In this document: positions 23,801 through 34,225 of the stretch, piece by piece
Layout of the letters: every line of letters starts with the position of its first letter
Position numbering within the stretch: position 1 is the first letter of the stretch
Assembly: GCA_030737835.1 (NCBI GenBank)
Contig: JAUJYN010000049.1
Coordinates: 644,725 to 708,724 of the forward strand
Origin: Acorus gramineus
Taxonomy: Eukaryota > Streptophyta > Magnoliopsida > Acorales > Acoraceae
DNA: 64,000 bases
Direction of reading: 5' to 3'
Translations under genes and position numbers: made by a program
The notes under the pieces: model-generated
Told to the model about the DNA's origin: nothing
Database searches by the model: none
What the model saw: the letters and a program-made list of their open reading frames with translations, nothing else

Positions 23801-24130
23801 AAAATGTATCATTTTAAATAATTAAAACTTTATAAAAATCAATGTTCCACATGAAAAAAATAAGAAAGGTGAAATTAAGAAACACTTTTATTAAAAACAT
23901 AGAAATGAAACTATAGCATTGATAAATTTTAGATAAAATTAAATTGAACAATTCAAATTTTATTTAATAATAAATAAAAAAAATTAAAATATGACTCTGG
24001 AATATTTAAATTTATATTATCCCTACTTCGGGTTCAGGTTGAGTTCGGGTTAAACCCGTATGCTAAATCCCCAATCTAAATCCGCCCAAGCGTCGGGTTG
24101 GGTCGGGTTCAACCCCAAGTTGCACCCCTA
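23800..24130. mobile_element. hAT-like remnant with GGGTCGGGTTC end
   Basis: The right end reads GGTTGGGTCGGGTTCAACCC, AAGTTGCACCCCTAA, typical of Ac/hAT-like non-autonomous ends (inverted: TTAGGGGTGCAACTTGGG). The preceding about 300 bp align loosely with 36340-36770, which ends in the same way. Two divergent copies of one family are therefore present in the window. Confidence 0.55.
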
Positions 24131-24783
24131 ACAAAACAACACAATGTCTCATATACATTGCACAGATTAGTTCTACAGAATGTTTTTGATCGCATGAGGG
24201 GTAAATGATTCTATAGAATGTTCAAGACCAGATTTAGCAACAAGTGGAGCAGAACAGATGCGAGAGCAGATTTGAGAAATTTCTCAGTTTACAATCATAC
24301 CCTAGTTTTGTTATTACTTTTGATGTTTGTAATTCCGAATAAATTCAAATATTATCTTTTATTTGATATTTTAAATCTTGTCAAATTATATTTTGAATTT
24401 TATTTTTTGCATGACCAAATATCTATTTTAGGACATGAATATAATCAAATTTGTAGGGATAATTTTAAATGACTTTCAATATTTAGTGATGGTTAAAAAA
24501 ACCATTGTTGTATCATGATTTGCTATGGTTTCAACCGTCACTGTATATATATATATTCTTGAAACTGGATGCACTTATAGTGATCGTTAATAACCATGGT
24601 TTTTAACCATCATCATAATGATGGTTTTTAACCTTCATCATACATATGTGAAAATGTCACAATATACATAATAAGACACCGTATATAATAACGTATCTAT
24701 AAACATCGTTAAATATATTAGAAACGGTTTATACTTTATGATGATGGTTACAAATTGTCACCGTAACCTACTTTTGTAATGAC

Positions 24784-24915
24784 CCCAACCACAAATGTGT
24801 GCACCAAACAAGTCACGCGTGATCAGGGGGAGACGGTGCGGCGTCAAGCCGTATGTATTTTGGACATTTTTCTTGATATCCTCCTCTGCTAGTAGAATGA
24901 TCAGTATCTGTATCC
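24784..24915 (-). pseudogene. Ankyrin/PGG relic P3, 5' piece
   Basis: The minus strand begins at an acceptor (GATACAG) and gives ILIILLAEEDIKKNV, NTYGLTP, matching the start of the P2 exon. About 400 bp of exon is then missing and the sequence jumps to TCLVHTFVVGV, the middle of the PGG domain, where the CACTA-like insertion begins. P3 therefore suffered an internal deletion as well as the insertion. Confidence 0.8.
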
Positions 24916-26358
24916 GTTCATTTAAAAAAACAAACGAGTCTATTTTGAGAAAACATATACTTTGTTAAATATTGAAAAAATTCACACCTCGGACCAAATT
25001 ATAGGGTAAAACAATTTAATGATTCGGTAAATGTTGCTTACATCAATGGAAATTTAATTATACAAATGACTCTTCCTCTTAGAGTGATCTCTTAATTGTA
25101 TATCTATGTTTCCAGTCTTAGGGACAAACTTGACCATGGAAAAAAACTTTATTATTGCAATTCTTCATTTATCCATAATTCAAAATTTAAGACATAAATT
25201 AAACAGTTAAGTGAGATATTCTATTTTGAGAAAAATAATGACAATAGTCTTGTAACTGGGTTATAACATTATTCCAAGTCGTTCTAGACAGCGACTCGGT
25301 CGTATGTGAAGCAGAATTTCCAAACTTATTACCAGTCTACTACACGCGTGTTTGGTTTTGTCACGGTGCACATGTTTTATTTGGATTTATTTTTATTTTT
25401 ATTTTTTATTAGTAATAAAAATTTGTACTGTTATAAAAATGGGATTTACAAAAGTATCTAAGAGAATTATAAAAAAACATTCCTTGGAAGGAATCTATAC
25501 ACAAAGTTGTTGATAGTTGATACTGATAGTTTGCTTACTTTTGTTATGCGGGTGTGGAAAATTAAAACATGGGATATTGATACAGGAAGTCTCTTTTGTA
25601 GCCCATCGCACAGTCTCCACGTTAAACTGAAGGAAATGCTGTCCTCTCTCCTCCATGTCAGCGCCAGCACATCAGTTATTCTTTTTTTGTTTTCTCCGCA
25701 AAATGAAATTTTAGTTTCCCTCCAAAACAACTTTTGGTGAAAAGAAATAAAACAGATTTCATTTTTTCATTTATTTCACTTTTGGCTTCCGCTTCAGTGG
25801 GACATCACGCCTGTTTTTGTGTCGAATCTTCTGAAAAGTTAGTTTTCTTTGTTTGTGGTACATTTTTGCTCAACATTTGAAGCATTGACATTAATATAAC
25901 CAGTTCAAAACTGAAAGTAAGTATTTGTTTGTTTGTGTAACATTTTTAACGTTATCCGAGTGAGCATAGCTTTTAATATATACAAATTTTGACATTTTCT
26001 TTTGTGTGAAGAAATGTGTGACATTTTTTACTTTTGATATTTGTACGACAAGGGTTCGTTGAAGAAAAATTTCAAGCAATTATGTTATTTTTAAATTGGT
26101 ATTTCGTGGATGAGATTTATCTAGTGTGTACAATGACACGCATGTTGAATAGGACGAAAGAGTGGCAAAATAATTGAGAGAAAGCATCCACTAAAATATG
26201 TAGGTATATACTACTTTATATTAGTGTGTACACATTTGACATAGCATATACATCTTTAACACAACATATACTAAGTTAATATTGTATATACCTTTTTAAT
26301 GAACATATACTATTATAAATAAGTACATGCTAAGTGGATCGTGTATTTTTTCTAGTAC
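24916..26358. other. No gene recognised
   Basis: About 1.4 kb of AT-rich DNA. Frames at 25467-25740 on both strands overlap each other and show no motif. Just upstream of the FAR1-like gene is a set of loosely repeated words (CATATACW, TTTAACA) at about 26200-26330. Confidence 0.5.
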
Positions 26359-27420
26359 ATGGATTTGTGCGGCAGCGACGAAATATATACAGTAGAGGCA
26401 CATGTCATTGTGGAAGACGAGAGAAATGTAGACACCAATCTGAAGGTTGGAATGGAATTCAAGTCAATCAATGAAGCATTCGAATCCTATAAAGAATATG
26501 CTTTCCGTTGTTGGGTTCAGCATCGTTAAAACGGGAAGAAAATACACTATCGAAGGAGATTTAAGTAAACTGATATTTGCGTGCTCCAAGGAAGGTAACC
26601 AGAGGAAGAAGGCAACCGAGAGCGGCCCGGTGAAATCTGTGCATCGTCATAAACCAGTTTGTAAGACAAACTGCAAGGCGAGAATGCAAATTAAGACGTA
26701 TGGAGATGGTATGTGGGTGTTGGACCTACTCGTTCTTTAACATAATCATGAGGTGGACCCAACGCTCTCACGATTTCACAAATGTCATCGGACATTGATG
26801 GCATATGCCATTAAACAACTGACAATAAATGATGCTGCTGGGGTTCCGCCATTTAAGACATTTGATGCCTTAGCTGTCGAAGGAGGGGGATATGATCAAC
26901 TTCTATTCACAGAAAGGGATTGTTGGAATTTCCTTAGTAAAGTAAGACGTATCGAGCTTGGGGAAGGCGATGCGGAAGTACTCCTTCAATATTTTAGCAG
27001 GTAGCAAGAAATAAATTTCAGCTTTTTTCATAGGATTGATTTGGATAGCGATGGTCGTTTGAAGAGTGTTTTTTGGGCAGATGCACGATGTAGGGCTACA
27101 TATCAGTATTTTCGTGATGTGATCTCATTTGACACGACATATTTGACAAACAAATATGCAATGCCGTTTGCCCCATTTGTTGGCGTAAACCATCATGGAC
27201 ATTCCATTCTGTTAGGTTGTGGCCTGCTCGCCAATGAGACGATAGAGACGTACGTATGGCTTTTCAAGGTTTGGTTAGCGTGCATGGGGAACCACCCCCC
27301 TTAAGCGATAATCACTAATCAACGCAAATCCATCAGGGGAGCCGTTGAAAAAGTGTTTCCTCAGGCAAGACACCGTCTTTGTCTCTGGCATATCTTAGAG
27401 TTCCTGAAAAATTGGGCATG
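26359..27420 (+). pseudogene. FAR1/FHY3-type MULE transposase gene, dead
   Basis: The start ATG (26359) opens a FAR1 DNA-binding domain: VGMEFKSINEAFESYKEYAF. A one-base insertion near 26506 shifts the frame, after which VKTGRKYTI, FACSKEG, CKTNCKARM and HNHEVDP complete the zinc-binding region. The MULE transposase core follows: VFWADARCRATYQYF, VISFDTTYLTNKYAMPFAPF (catalytic Asp), VGVNHHGHSILLGCGLL, then ITNQRKSIRGAVEKVFPQAR and RLCLWHIL. In-frame stops occur at 26738, 27002 and 27302. The gene ends abruptly near 27420, about 100 bp before a Tat LTR, so the 3' half is lost. FAR1 proteins are domesticated or active Mutator-like transposases acting in the nucleus; this copy is more likely transposon-borne. 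Confidence 0.88.
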
Positions 27421-27524
27421 GCACGTATATTATTATCATCAATTCATCGACTTATAATACTTCTAGAACTTTTGTAAATTATTCATCATGCAGCATACAC
27501 ATGTTTCACATTAAGTATAATCAT

Positions 27525-28411
27525 TGTGGAGGTAAAAATCATCACCTCGACACGTGTCATATCAGGGGTAACGTGTCACACCAGGACGGATGTGGGCCTA
27601 TCGTGGGACCTGCAAATCTGAGTTCCAATCCTTGGTCATGATGACTCTCCCAAATGTACTGACACAACTAGATCCAGGGTCTAGTTGGACAGTCAGGCAC
27701 CTGGAAAGCAAGTGGTCTAAGGCAAGACCAGACGGTAGGCCTAGTTGGTCGACCTTACTCCTCGAAGGTGAGTAGTCTAAGGCACGACCAGACGGTAGGT
27801 CTGGTCACTCGACCTTACTCCGCAAAGGTGAGTAGTGTAAGGCACGACCAAACATGAGGTCTGGTCGGTCGACCTTACTCCTCGAAGTCGAGTAGTCTAA
27901 GGCACGACCAGACATGAGGTCTGGTCGGTCGACGTTACTCCTCGCAGACATGCTGTGAAACGTACGGGCGAGCATATCAAGAAGACCACTAATGCATGTA
28001 ACTGCCAAGGTGGCATTTAAGGCCCATTACCAATAGAACGTGGGTAATCAAGGACCGACGTGGCGCGTAAATGCTGGGGGAGTTTCCATGGAAAAAAGCC
28101 CACTAAACACTTAGTGGCAGGGCGGTTACATGGGCAAGAAAGGAACTACGTGTGACTTGATCCCTAAGGGGTACGTAGGCAGCCTATAAAGAGGTCGTGC
28201 ACTTAGCACTCTACAGACACAGTCAAGCAAGGTCAAAAACATTATTCATTGAGTCAAGCACAATCATTATGGGACATTGTGAGTCATTTGTGTGTTATTT
28301 CCTATACAGTCATTGAGAGAGTAGAAGAACAGCTACAAAAATTCATATTGTTCAAGTTCTTTTTCCTAAGAGATTTATAAATTTAACTGAAGGGGGAAAA
28401 TATCCACCTCA
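27525..28411 (+). mobile_element. 5' LTR of a Tat-lineage Ty3/gypsy element (887 bp)
   Basis: Starts TGTGGAGGTAAAAATCATC and ends ...ATATCCACCTCA, directly before a PBS. It contains a TATA-like CCTATAAAGAGGTCG (about 28191). Four 60-bp tandem repeats occupy 27715-27954. The lineage is set by the PBS and gag that follow. No matching 3' LTR is in the window. Confidence 0.85.
27715..27954 (+). repeat. 60-bp tandem repeat, four units, inside the Tat LTR
   Basis: Each unit begins GTCTAAGGCACGACCAGAC and ends ...TTACTCCTCGAAGGTGAGTA; units start at 27715, 27775, 27835 and 27895, an exact 60-bp period. Within each unit are inverted words (GACCAGAC / GTCTGGTC). The period is unbroken by indels, suggesting recent expansion or selection on spacing in the LTR promoter region. 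Confidence 0.92.
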
Positions 28412-28432
28412 ATTTAGGGCCGTCTGTGGGGT
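28412..28432 (+). other. Tat-type primer-binding site
   Basis: ATTTAGGGCCGTCTGTGGGG follows the LTR directly. It matches, with small changes, the ATTTGGCGCCGTCTGTGGGG spacer/PBS usual for Tat-lineage (Ogre/Retand) elements and is unlike the initiator-Met PBS of the chromoviruses in this window. Confidence 0.75.
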
Positions 28433-28578
28433 ACTGAAACAAAAAGCCAGTGTCCGCAATGTTAGGTCCGAGTGACACCAATGTAGGAGGGCGATAGGAA
28501 CAAAACGTTCTCCCATCCGATGCTGCCGACGGCTCACTGGAAACGTTGGATAGTCAGGTCTAGGGCCTCAGGCGGGTA

Positions 28579-29217
28579 ATGGAGTCCAGGCAAGAAATTC
28601 TATTTACCCGTTTGCAAGGGTCAATGCAGCAAATGATCGAAGCCTTGATGCAACAGTTCTATACGAACATGGATCGACAACAGCCAATCCAGGAAGAAAT
28701 CCGTCCACCACCTCCAGTACTGCCCAACCCCCTGACCGTCAATGCTGAAGGTTCGAAGGGAAGTATCTCTTCCTCCAATCAGAGGCAACGGTCTCGTCGG
28801 CGTTCGCGCACCCCTCGAGCGGGTCGATGGCTTCACGAAGAACAGAGGCGCGGGCGCTCACCTCATGGAGAATGCTCCGCGAGGCAGGAGGCCTCTCGGA
28901 TGCAAACGCACCAAGGGAGATCGACCTTACGTGAAGTATCGGAAGGACGTCAGTATAATTCTCCACCCCGCCATAGAGCTGGGGGAGCGGTCGCGCAGCC
29001 TCGTTATGCCTTGCTCTCTGAGGTGCGGCGCATTCTGAATCACGAGATGGTGGAGAATGCAATACGGGGATTCGTCTCCTCGTTTTGCGCAGAGATTCTC
29101 AGAGAACGACTTCTCTGGAAGTTTGTTCAGCCCAAATTCAAGCTATACAATGGCACGATGGATCCCTATGATCATATCTTGGCATTCCGACATTCAATGG
29201 GATTGTTTGAGCTCTAA
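28579..29217 (+). pseudogene. Tat-lineage Gag, N-terminal part
   Basis: A 212-residue frame. The N-terminal 150 residues are Gln/Arg/Ser-rich and disordered-looking (RQRSRRRSRTPRAGRW). Near residue 165 it enters the conserved Gag start: FCAEILRERLLWKF, KFKLYNGTMDPYDHI and AFRHSMG. It stops just before the GAALTWF core, and downstream DNA is unrelated, so the element is truncated at about 29217 with pol and 3' LTR lost. The start ATG lies about 150 bp after the PBS. Confidence 0.82.
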
Positions 29218-30859
29218 ATCGTACACTCACTCTTTAAATCCATGCTGTTATATGAAATGAAGCATATATTGAAATACATTCTTGTTTTTTTTTCATGATG
29301 AAAAAATAAATAAAAAAATCTGGGTTATGTATTATGACAGTATAATATATTATAGTGTATAGGACTGTAAAATGGACTGAGTGTATCAGGCTCTATTATG
29401 CTAGTATACACTTAAAATTTTCAAATATATGCTTGCTAATTGCGATGCAAATAGAATTGAGTACAATATTTTTTTTAATTTTAAATCTCACTCAGCAATT
29501 CAAGGACTTTGATGATTTGATCCCTCTCACGGGCTCTTTTTATTTTTAATTTTATTTTAGCCAATGGATCACATAGAAAATACAAAATTACCATGCAAAA
29601 GTTCCACGTAGCACACTCATCAATTGAAACAAACAGAAAAAAAAACTGCTAACCCATCTATATACATTTTTTGTAAAAACATTTGTTTCATGCATACTTC
29701 ATTAATTCTACACGTGATCGGTCTGCAAAAATGATTTTGCTAGTTTCAATAAGCCAATCCCATTGATTCGGTGGTAAGTGGCAACCACTAAATGCATTCA
29801 TTTAAAAAATATAAATTTACTGTCAATACTCACATGAAAGACAAAATCAATTTTAGATATTCTTATAAGTAAAATTTTATAAAAAAATATAAAATCATAT
29901 TGACAATAAATTTATATTTTTATAAACTCTTACATGTAAGAATTTGCATCCGTAAAAATAAAATGTGCAAAGGCCCGCTAAGAGACGGATCTCTCTCTCT
30001 CACAGACACACACCATTAGACAAAATATGTTTTTTTTTTTTTTTTTTGTTAACAGAATGATAGGCATGTGTTTAATTATATATTAAATATTAATTAGATA
30101 AATCATATCCAAAACAAAAATAAGTTAGTAGAAGAGGAATCTACTAGTGAAAGTTACAAAGATTGATTTCGCATAACAAGATATATGAGATTGCATTTGA
30201 AGCTATAAAAAAATCTGAGTAAAAGAGCGTCATATAATATTTCCCCAGCCTGGCTATTGGGGGTTCTAACCTCCTTTCAATAGTTTGTGCGGTGATTTTA
30301 TTTTTTATTATTGATATGTAAGCTACGAAAATGTCCACGTTCATTTCATATATATTTCTTTTCCTGTGTGCTGATTTGATTCACAGGACACCTTTTCTAG
30401 GGGCGTTAAACATAAAATATTATATGTTTAAAATAAATCATAGTTTTGAAAAATATTGAGACTCAACTTTTATTTCAGTCTCACATGCTACCCACATCAG
30501 ATTTGATTCTCAGATTTGATTAAAAAATATATATATGAAGGATAGTTTCAGATTTGAAAATCAAATTCAGGAAAAAGATAAAGGAGAGATGCTCGATCTG
30601 ATTTTCAAATTAAATAAAAAAAAAAAACAAAACAAAGATGAAGGAGAGATATTCAGATCTGATTTTCAGATTCATAAAAAAAAAAAAAAAGTAAGAAAGG
30701 GAGATTAGATTTTTTTTTATAGGGGCTTTTGTTTTGGGGCACCGGCTGACCGGGTATATAGGTTCCGCAAAATCTGTTTTTGACCTTGAGATTGCTGCAC
30801 CCTTGATCGAACGATCAACCTCTCATTCCGCATGAAAAATGTTGAGGCGCACAGTCCGT

Positions 30860-30860
<1 letters not shown>
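29218..30860. other. No gene recognised
   Basis: AT-rich DNA with simple runs (T-run about 30029-30047, CT/CA run at about 29990-30015). Near-duplicate words GATTTTCAAATTAAA / AGATCTGATTTTCAGATTC occur at 30480-30700 in a loose repeat. No supported coding sequence. Confidence 0.55.

Positions 30861-30891
<31 letters not shown>
30861..30891. repeat. (TA)n microsatellite
   Basis: About 14-15 TA units immediately before the MITE-like fragment. Confidence 0.9.
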
Positions 30892-30894
<3 letters not shown>

Positions 30895-31006
30895 GGACAT
30901 GATTAGGTAAGGCTATGCGACAGGTGCGAACTACGTATATATATATTTATCGAGATATATGTATCGATAAAGATAGCATATCAGATCATTAAAACATATA
31001 CTTCAC
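30892..31006. mobile_element. Fragment of the small MITE family seen at 59188
   Basis: GATATATGTATCGATAAAGA, CATATCAGATCATT and CATATACTTCACTG match, in inverse orientation, 59255-59320 of the complete MITE. The fragment ends exactly where the ankyrin exon of P4 begins (CTGAAGCCGGAGCTCAG). Confidence 0.65.
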
Positions 31007-31180
31007 TGAAGCCGGAGCTCAGTAAGATTCATAACCACAATGATTGTTACCCGATCCACCTTGCCTCATGTGGACATCGTCAGAGAGATGATGGCGATGG
31101 TGACCACCAACAAGTCACTAGCCCGACTCTGCGATGGGAACGGGTACACCGTTCTCCATTGCGCCGCGGCCAACAATCAG
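31007..31180 (+). pseudogene. Ankyrin/PGG copy P4, truncated ankyrin exon
   Basis: The sequence reads LKPELSKIHNHNDCYPIHLAS, then after a small deletion and frameshift near 31068 DIVREM, TTNKSLARLCDGNGYTVLHC and AAANNQ. These are the second and third ankyrin repeats of the intact exon P7 (47028-47375). The exon ends at the same splice site as P7: AATCAG followed by GTTGTTGG. The first about 180 bp of the exon are missing, replaced by MITE sequence. Confidence 0.85.
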
Positions 31181-32506
31181 GTTGTTGGCGTTTATAACAT
31201 TTCACATCATTTAAAAACGCACTGCACATATTTTCACGGGATTATTTCTTCTTTTATTTATTTTATTGATATGTGCATAATCTATTTACAAATTTAAATA
31301 CAATGTTGTGACTTATGAACAACAAAACCAAAAGATGAAAGAAAATCACAGACTACAAATGAAATTTGTATGTAGATGATTTTTTTTACTCTGTATTTTC
31401 TTAGCTAATAAGGTAAATAAAAATCTGGATCGACTATTGCAATTTCATAAAAACAACACGAAAAATTATAACTTGACCTCATCATTTCTGACTAGATTTA
31501 CCCATAATAGATTCATATATATGGAAAAATCAATGTAAATATGATTCTCTTTTCATTCTAATATGATCAAATTAATTATTTCTTCATTCTTTTATCTTTG
31601 CTTCTTCGTTGAGTGTGAGATTTTTCTGTTTTTTAATTTACAACTTTTAACACAGATCGAGGTCATCGTGACTTTGCTCAGAGAAGGGCCAGGACAATTA
31701 ATGAGGGACGTGACGAAAAAAAGGAGAGAAATACAGGTTGGCATAAACATTTGATCACTGGTCATCACATGCACATTCACAATCACCTAACAAGAAATAA
31801 TCAACTTCGTGTTTAGGTAGCGGAATCATTTGAGAATACGATGAAATAGGGGTGAATAAGCATAAAAATATGTTTATTTTAAAAAAAATAAAAGCTATGT
31901 CAATATATGTGATAATAAGTTGGTATAGGTATTGCATGTCCCCCATGAAATTATATTGTTCTCAATCTATTACAACGATATAAGGGAACATACATATCGA
32001 ATCAATAAAACTTTTTTCTAATGAGAATAATAACTAACCAAACAAAAAATGATATTATTTATTTATTTATTTATTCAGAATAGCTTATGTCATTATATAG
32101 TTTTGTAAGAGCTTTAATTTGTAGGAATCTTAATTTGTATTATGTAGTTTTTAATAGTGGCCTTTGATGTGCTGAGAGTCCATGAACACTTATAAAACCA
32201 TATAAATCCATGTGCTAATTGTTCTTCTTCTTCTTCTTCTTCATCTTCTTCTTCTTTTTATTTTTTATTTTTGATTACGTGTCAATAGATTTATTACGTT
32301 ATGCATCCGTTCTCCCTAAAGATTTAATTATTCCATAACAACTGGTTCAGATCAGATCTAATCCAGTTCCAACGACATAACAACGTCAACTCCCCAGCCC
32401 CCACAGAAACAAAGATGAAACCAATAAAAACTCTGGAGCATAACATTCAAGTACAAAAAATAAAAATAAAAAAAATTCACAAAACCTCTTTGGGTTTCAT
32501 GAACAG
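31181..32506 (+). other. Intron of P4
   Basis: About 1.3 kb of AT-rich DNA between the P4 ankyrin exon donor (GTTGTTGG) and the last-exon acceptor (CATGAACAG at 32506). Middle ankyrin exons are not visible, though a short piece at 31654-31735 (TCGAGGTCATCGTGACTTTG) could be an exon remnant. Contains a CTT repeat at about 32221-32260. Confidence 0.55.
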
Positions 32507-33251
32507 ATACTCAACATTCTACTCGCGGAGGAGGAGATCAACAACATTCTACTCGACGTCATACAACAGTGCCCGGCCGGACCCGACGCCGCAGACATCA
32601 TCCGCTCTCTCATTCACGCAGGATGCAACAACACTGCCCCTCAATTCATTCAACCAATTATATCAGATACCAGAACACCCACCACATCCCCAACACAATC
32701 CACGCATACTACTTTGGAGAGATTGATCAAAAAATTAGTCCCACATGATTGGAACAACGACTGGGTGAAGGGGTTGCAGCAGACTTTGATGATCATGGCC
32801 ACCATCATCTCCGCCGCCGCATTCCAAGCCGGGCTTAACCCCCTCTAAGGCCGCGCAGGACTATAACATCACCCCATTTTTACAAGTAGTCATGCTTGCT
32901 TTGATCATATCAGCCTCCATGATTGTAGTCCTCGTGAGTGGTATACCACAAAAGCATAGGTTCCCGGCTTGGGTCCTGAAGATCGCGTTGTGGGGGGGCC
33001 TGACTTGTTTGGTGTATGCGTTTGTGTTGGGGGTGGACATGAATAAGGTTAACAATGGGTGGGCTAAAAATGCGTTCTTGGCGTGGATGGGATTGATGTG
33101 TGTCATGTTCGTGTACTACTTCGTCGCGTTGGTTGTTGTTCTCCTGTTGTGGCTTCAACGGAAGGGGAAGGTGGTTAGAGGGGTTTGGGAATCGTTAAGG
33201 CTTCGCAGAGGAGGAAGAGTTGGGGCCTCTCAGAACACCAGGATAGATTAG
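32507..33251 (+). pseudogene. Ankyrin/PGG copy P4, last exon (one frameshift)
   Basis: After the acceptor the frame reads ILNILLAEEEINN, IIRSLIHAGC, KLVPHDWNNDW and the PGG start LMIMATIISAAAFQAGLNPL, then meets a stop at 32846 caused by a frameshift. The second half is open from 32892 to 33251: ISASMIVVLVSGIP, KHRFPAWVLK, LTCLVYAFVLGVDMN, AFLAWMGLMCVMFVYYFVAL and VVLLLWLQRKGK, ending in a basic tail. Three to four hydrophobic helices make it a multi-pass membrane region. Compared with P2 it lacks the NAYGLTPLD segment. Repair of one frameshift would restore an open exon, so this copy died recently or the site deserves resequencing. Confidence 0.87.
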
Positions 33252-33720
33252 ACTCTATTTAGGAGGGGATGAGATCACTGTGTTTGCTGTAAAAAATACT
33301 AATGTTAACATTTACAGCCCAAGTGGGGGCTGCACACAATCAATACGGCAGTGATAATTTTTGGAAATGTATTTAAAGTGATGATGTCTCAGGTGAAGTG
33401 GAGGCATCTGATGTTTGTCATAACCAATCTTTTTGTGAAGTTGTCCGGATTGCCATTATTGGTTGTGTGAAAGGACAGTGTGTCCTGTGCTGATTTTCAT
33501 ACATGTTGTTGGGTGTAGAGTCTGTAGACATCAGTAATGGGCCGGCCCGTGGACCAAGCCTGAGCCGAACCAAGGCCGGCGGGTTTTTCTGGAAATGGGT
33601 TTGAGCTGGGCCAAGCCACTGGGTATAACCCAGACCCACGGCCCCCAACGGGCTCGGACCTAAACGAGCTGAACATGCAGGCCCAGGATTCAAGCCTACG
33701 GACAGGCATGCAGGTTTAAA
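33252..33720 (+). repeat. 3' flank of P4, duplicated at P1
   Basis: Aligns with 11405-11760 through TTTAGGAGGGGATGAGATCA and the GC-rich end. Beyond 33530 it is rich in GGGCC/CGGGC words (GGGCCGGCCCGTGGACC, GCCCCCAACGGGCTCGG) as found in hAT-like element ends. No gene. Confidence 0.7.
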
Positions 33721-34073
33721 TTAAAATTTAATTTTTTTTTCTTAAAAAAAAAAGTCCTTCCTCAGTTTGGGGGGTGGGCCCTAAGAAAATAGTTTAGAGG
33801 GTGGGAGGGCATGCCCCTCTCTCTCCAGGAAAAATGATGTCCAACTTCTGGTGGAGTTCTATCCGCAATTCACACTTAAAAAACAAAAAAAATAAATATT
33901 GTATTCACTTATTGAAATACATATAGCTATACAAAATAAAGTATATATTAAGATATAATAATATATTTTAAAAAAATATATATATATAAAAAATTACTTT
34001 ATATGCTATGACAGAACTTTGTACACTATAATACTGAAAAATGTACTGAGTGTATTAGCACTCCCCTCTTTAA

Positions 34074-34225
34074 ATGTTTAGGGGGGAAGGGGTTGGAAGC
34101 TATCGTCACCAACTTGGGTTGGTAGGGGAAGTCAAGGTGGCCCTTTATGTGGTGGTGAAAAACCACATCATTGATGCCGTGACTCACTTGATCGAGCACT
34201 ATAAGGACACACAGAATGTTGCTGA
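34074..34225 (+). pseudogene. Ankyrin exon fragment P5
   Basis: A short open stretch reads VGEVKVALYVVVKNHII, DAVTHLIEHYKDTQNVAD. It resembles a middle ankyrin repeat of the family (usual form GETVLHLAVKHNQ..A...L), with the repeat consensus partly lost. It lies downstream of the P4 last exon, so it belongs to a further copy or a shuffled piece. AT-rich DNA surrounds it. Confidence 0.5.

Larger units (their letters stand above)
19948..24780. mobile_element. CACTA-like insertion splitting P3
   Basis: The left end is ACTACTACAAGAAAAATGTG (CACTACTACAAGAAAA if the preceding C is counted), the hallmark plant CACTA terminus. The right end, inverted, begins ATTACAAAAGTAGGTTACGG, a degenerate version. 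Both ends carry subterminal words such as AACGGTT, GTGATATTT and AACCGTCACTG. GAC flanks both sides (19945-19947 and 24781-24783), compatible with the 3-bp target duplication of CACTA elements. Removing the segment joins the two parts of P3 at its conserved FVVGV(D) site. No transposase frame is visible; the interior is filled with other insertions. Confidence 0.7.

Noticed and set aside
24218-24472. 84-residue plus-strand frame.
   Set aside because: AT-rich, no motif, lies between subterminal repeats of a transposon.
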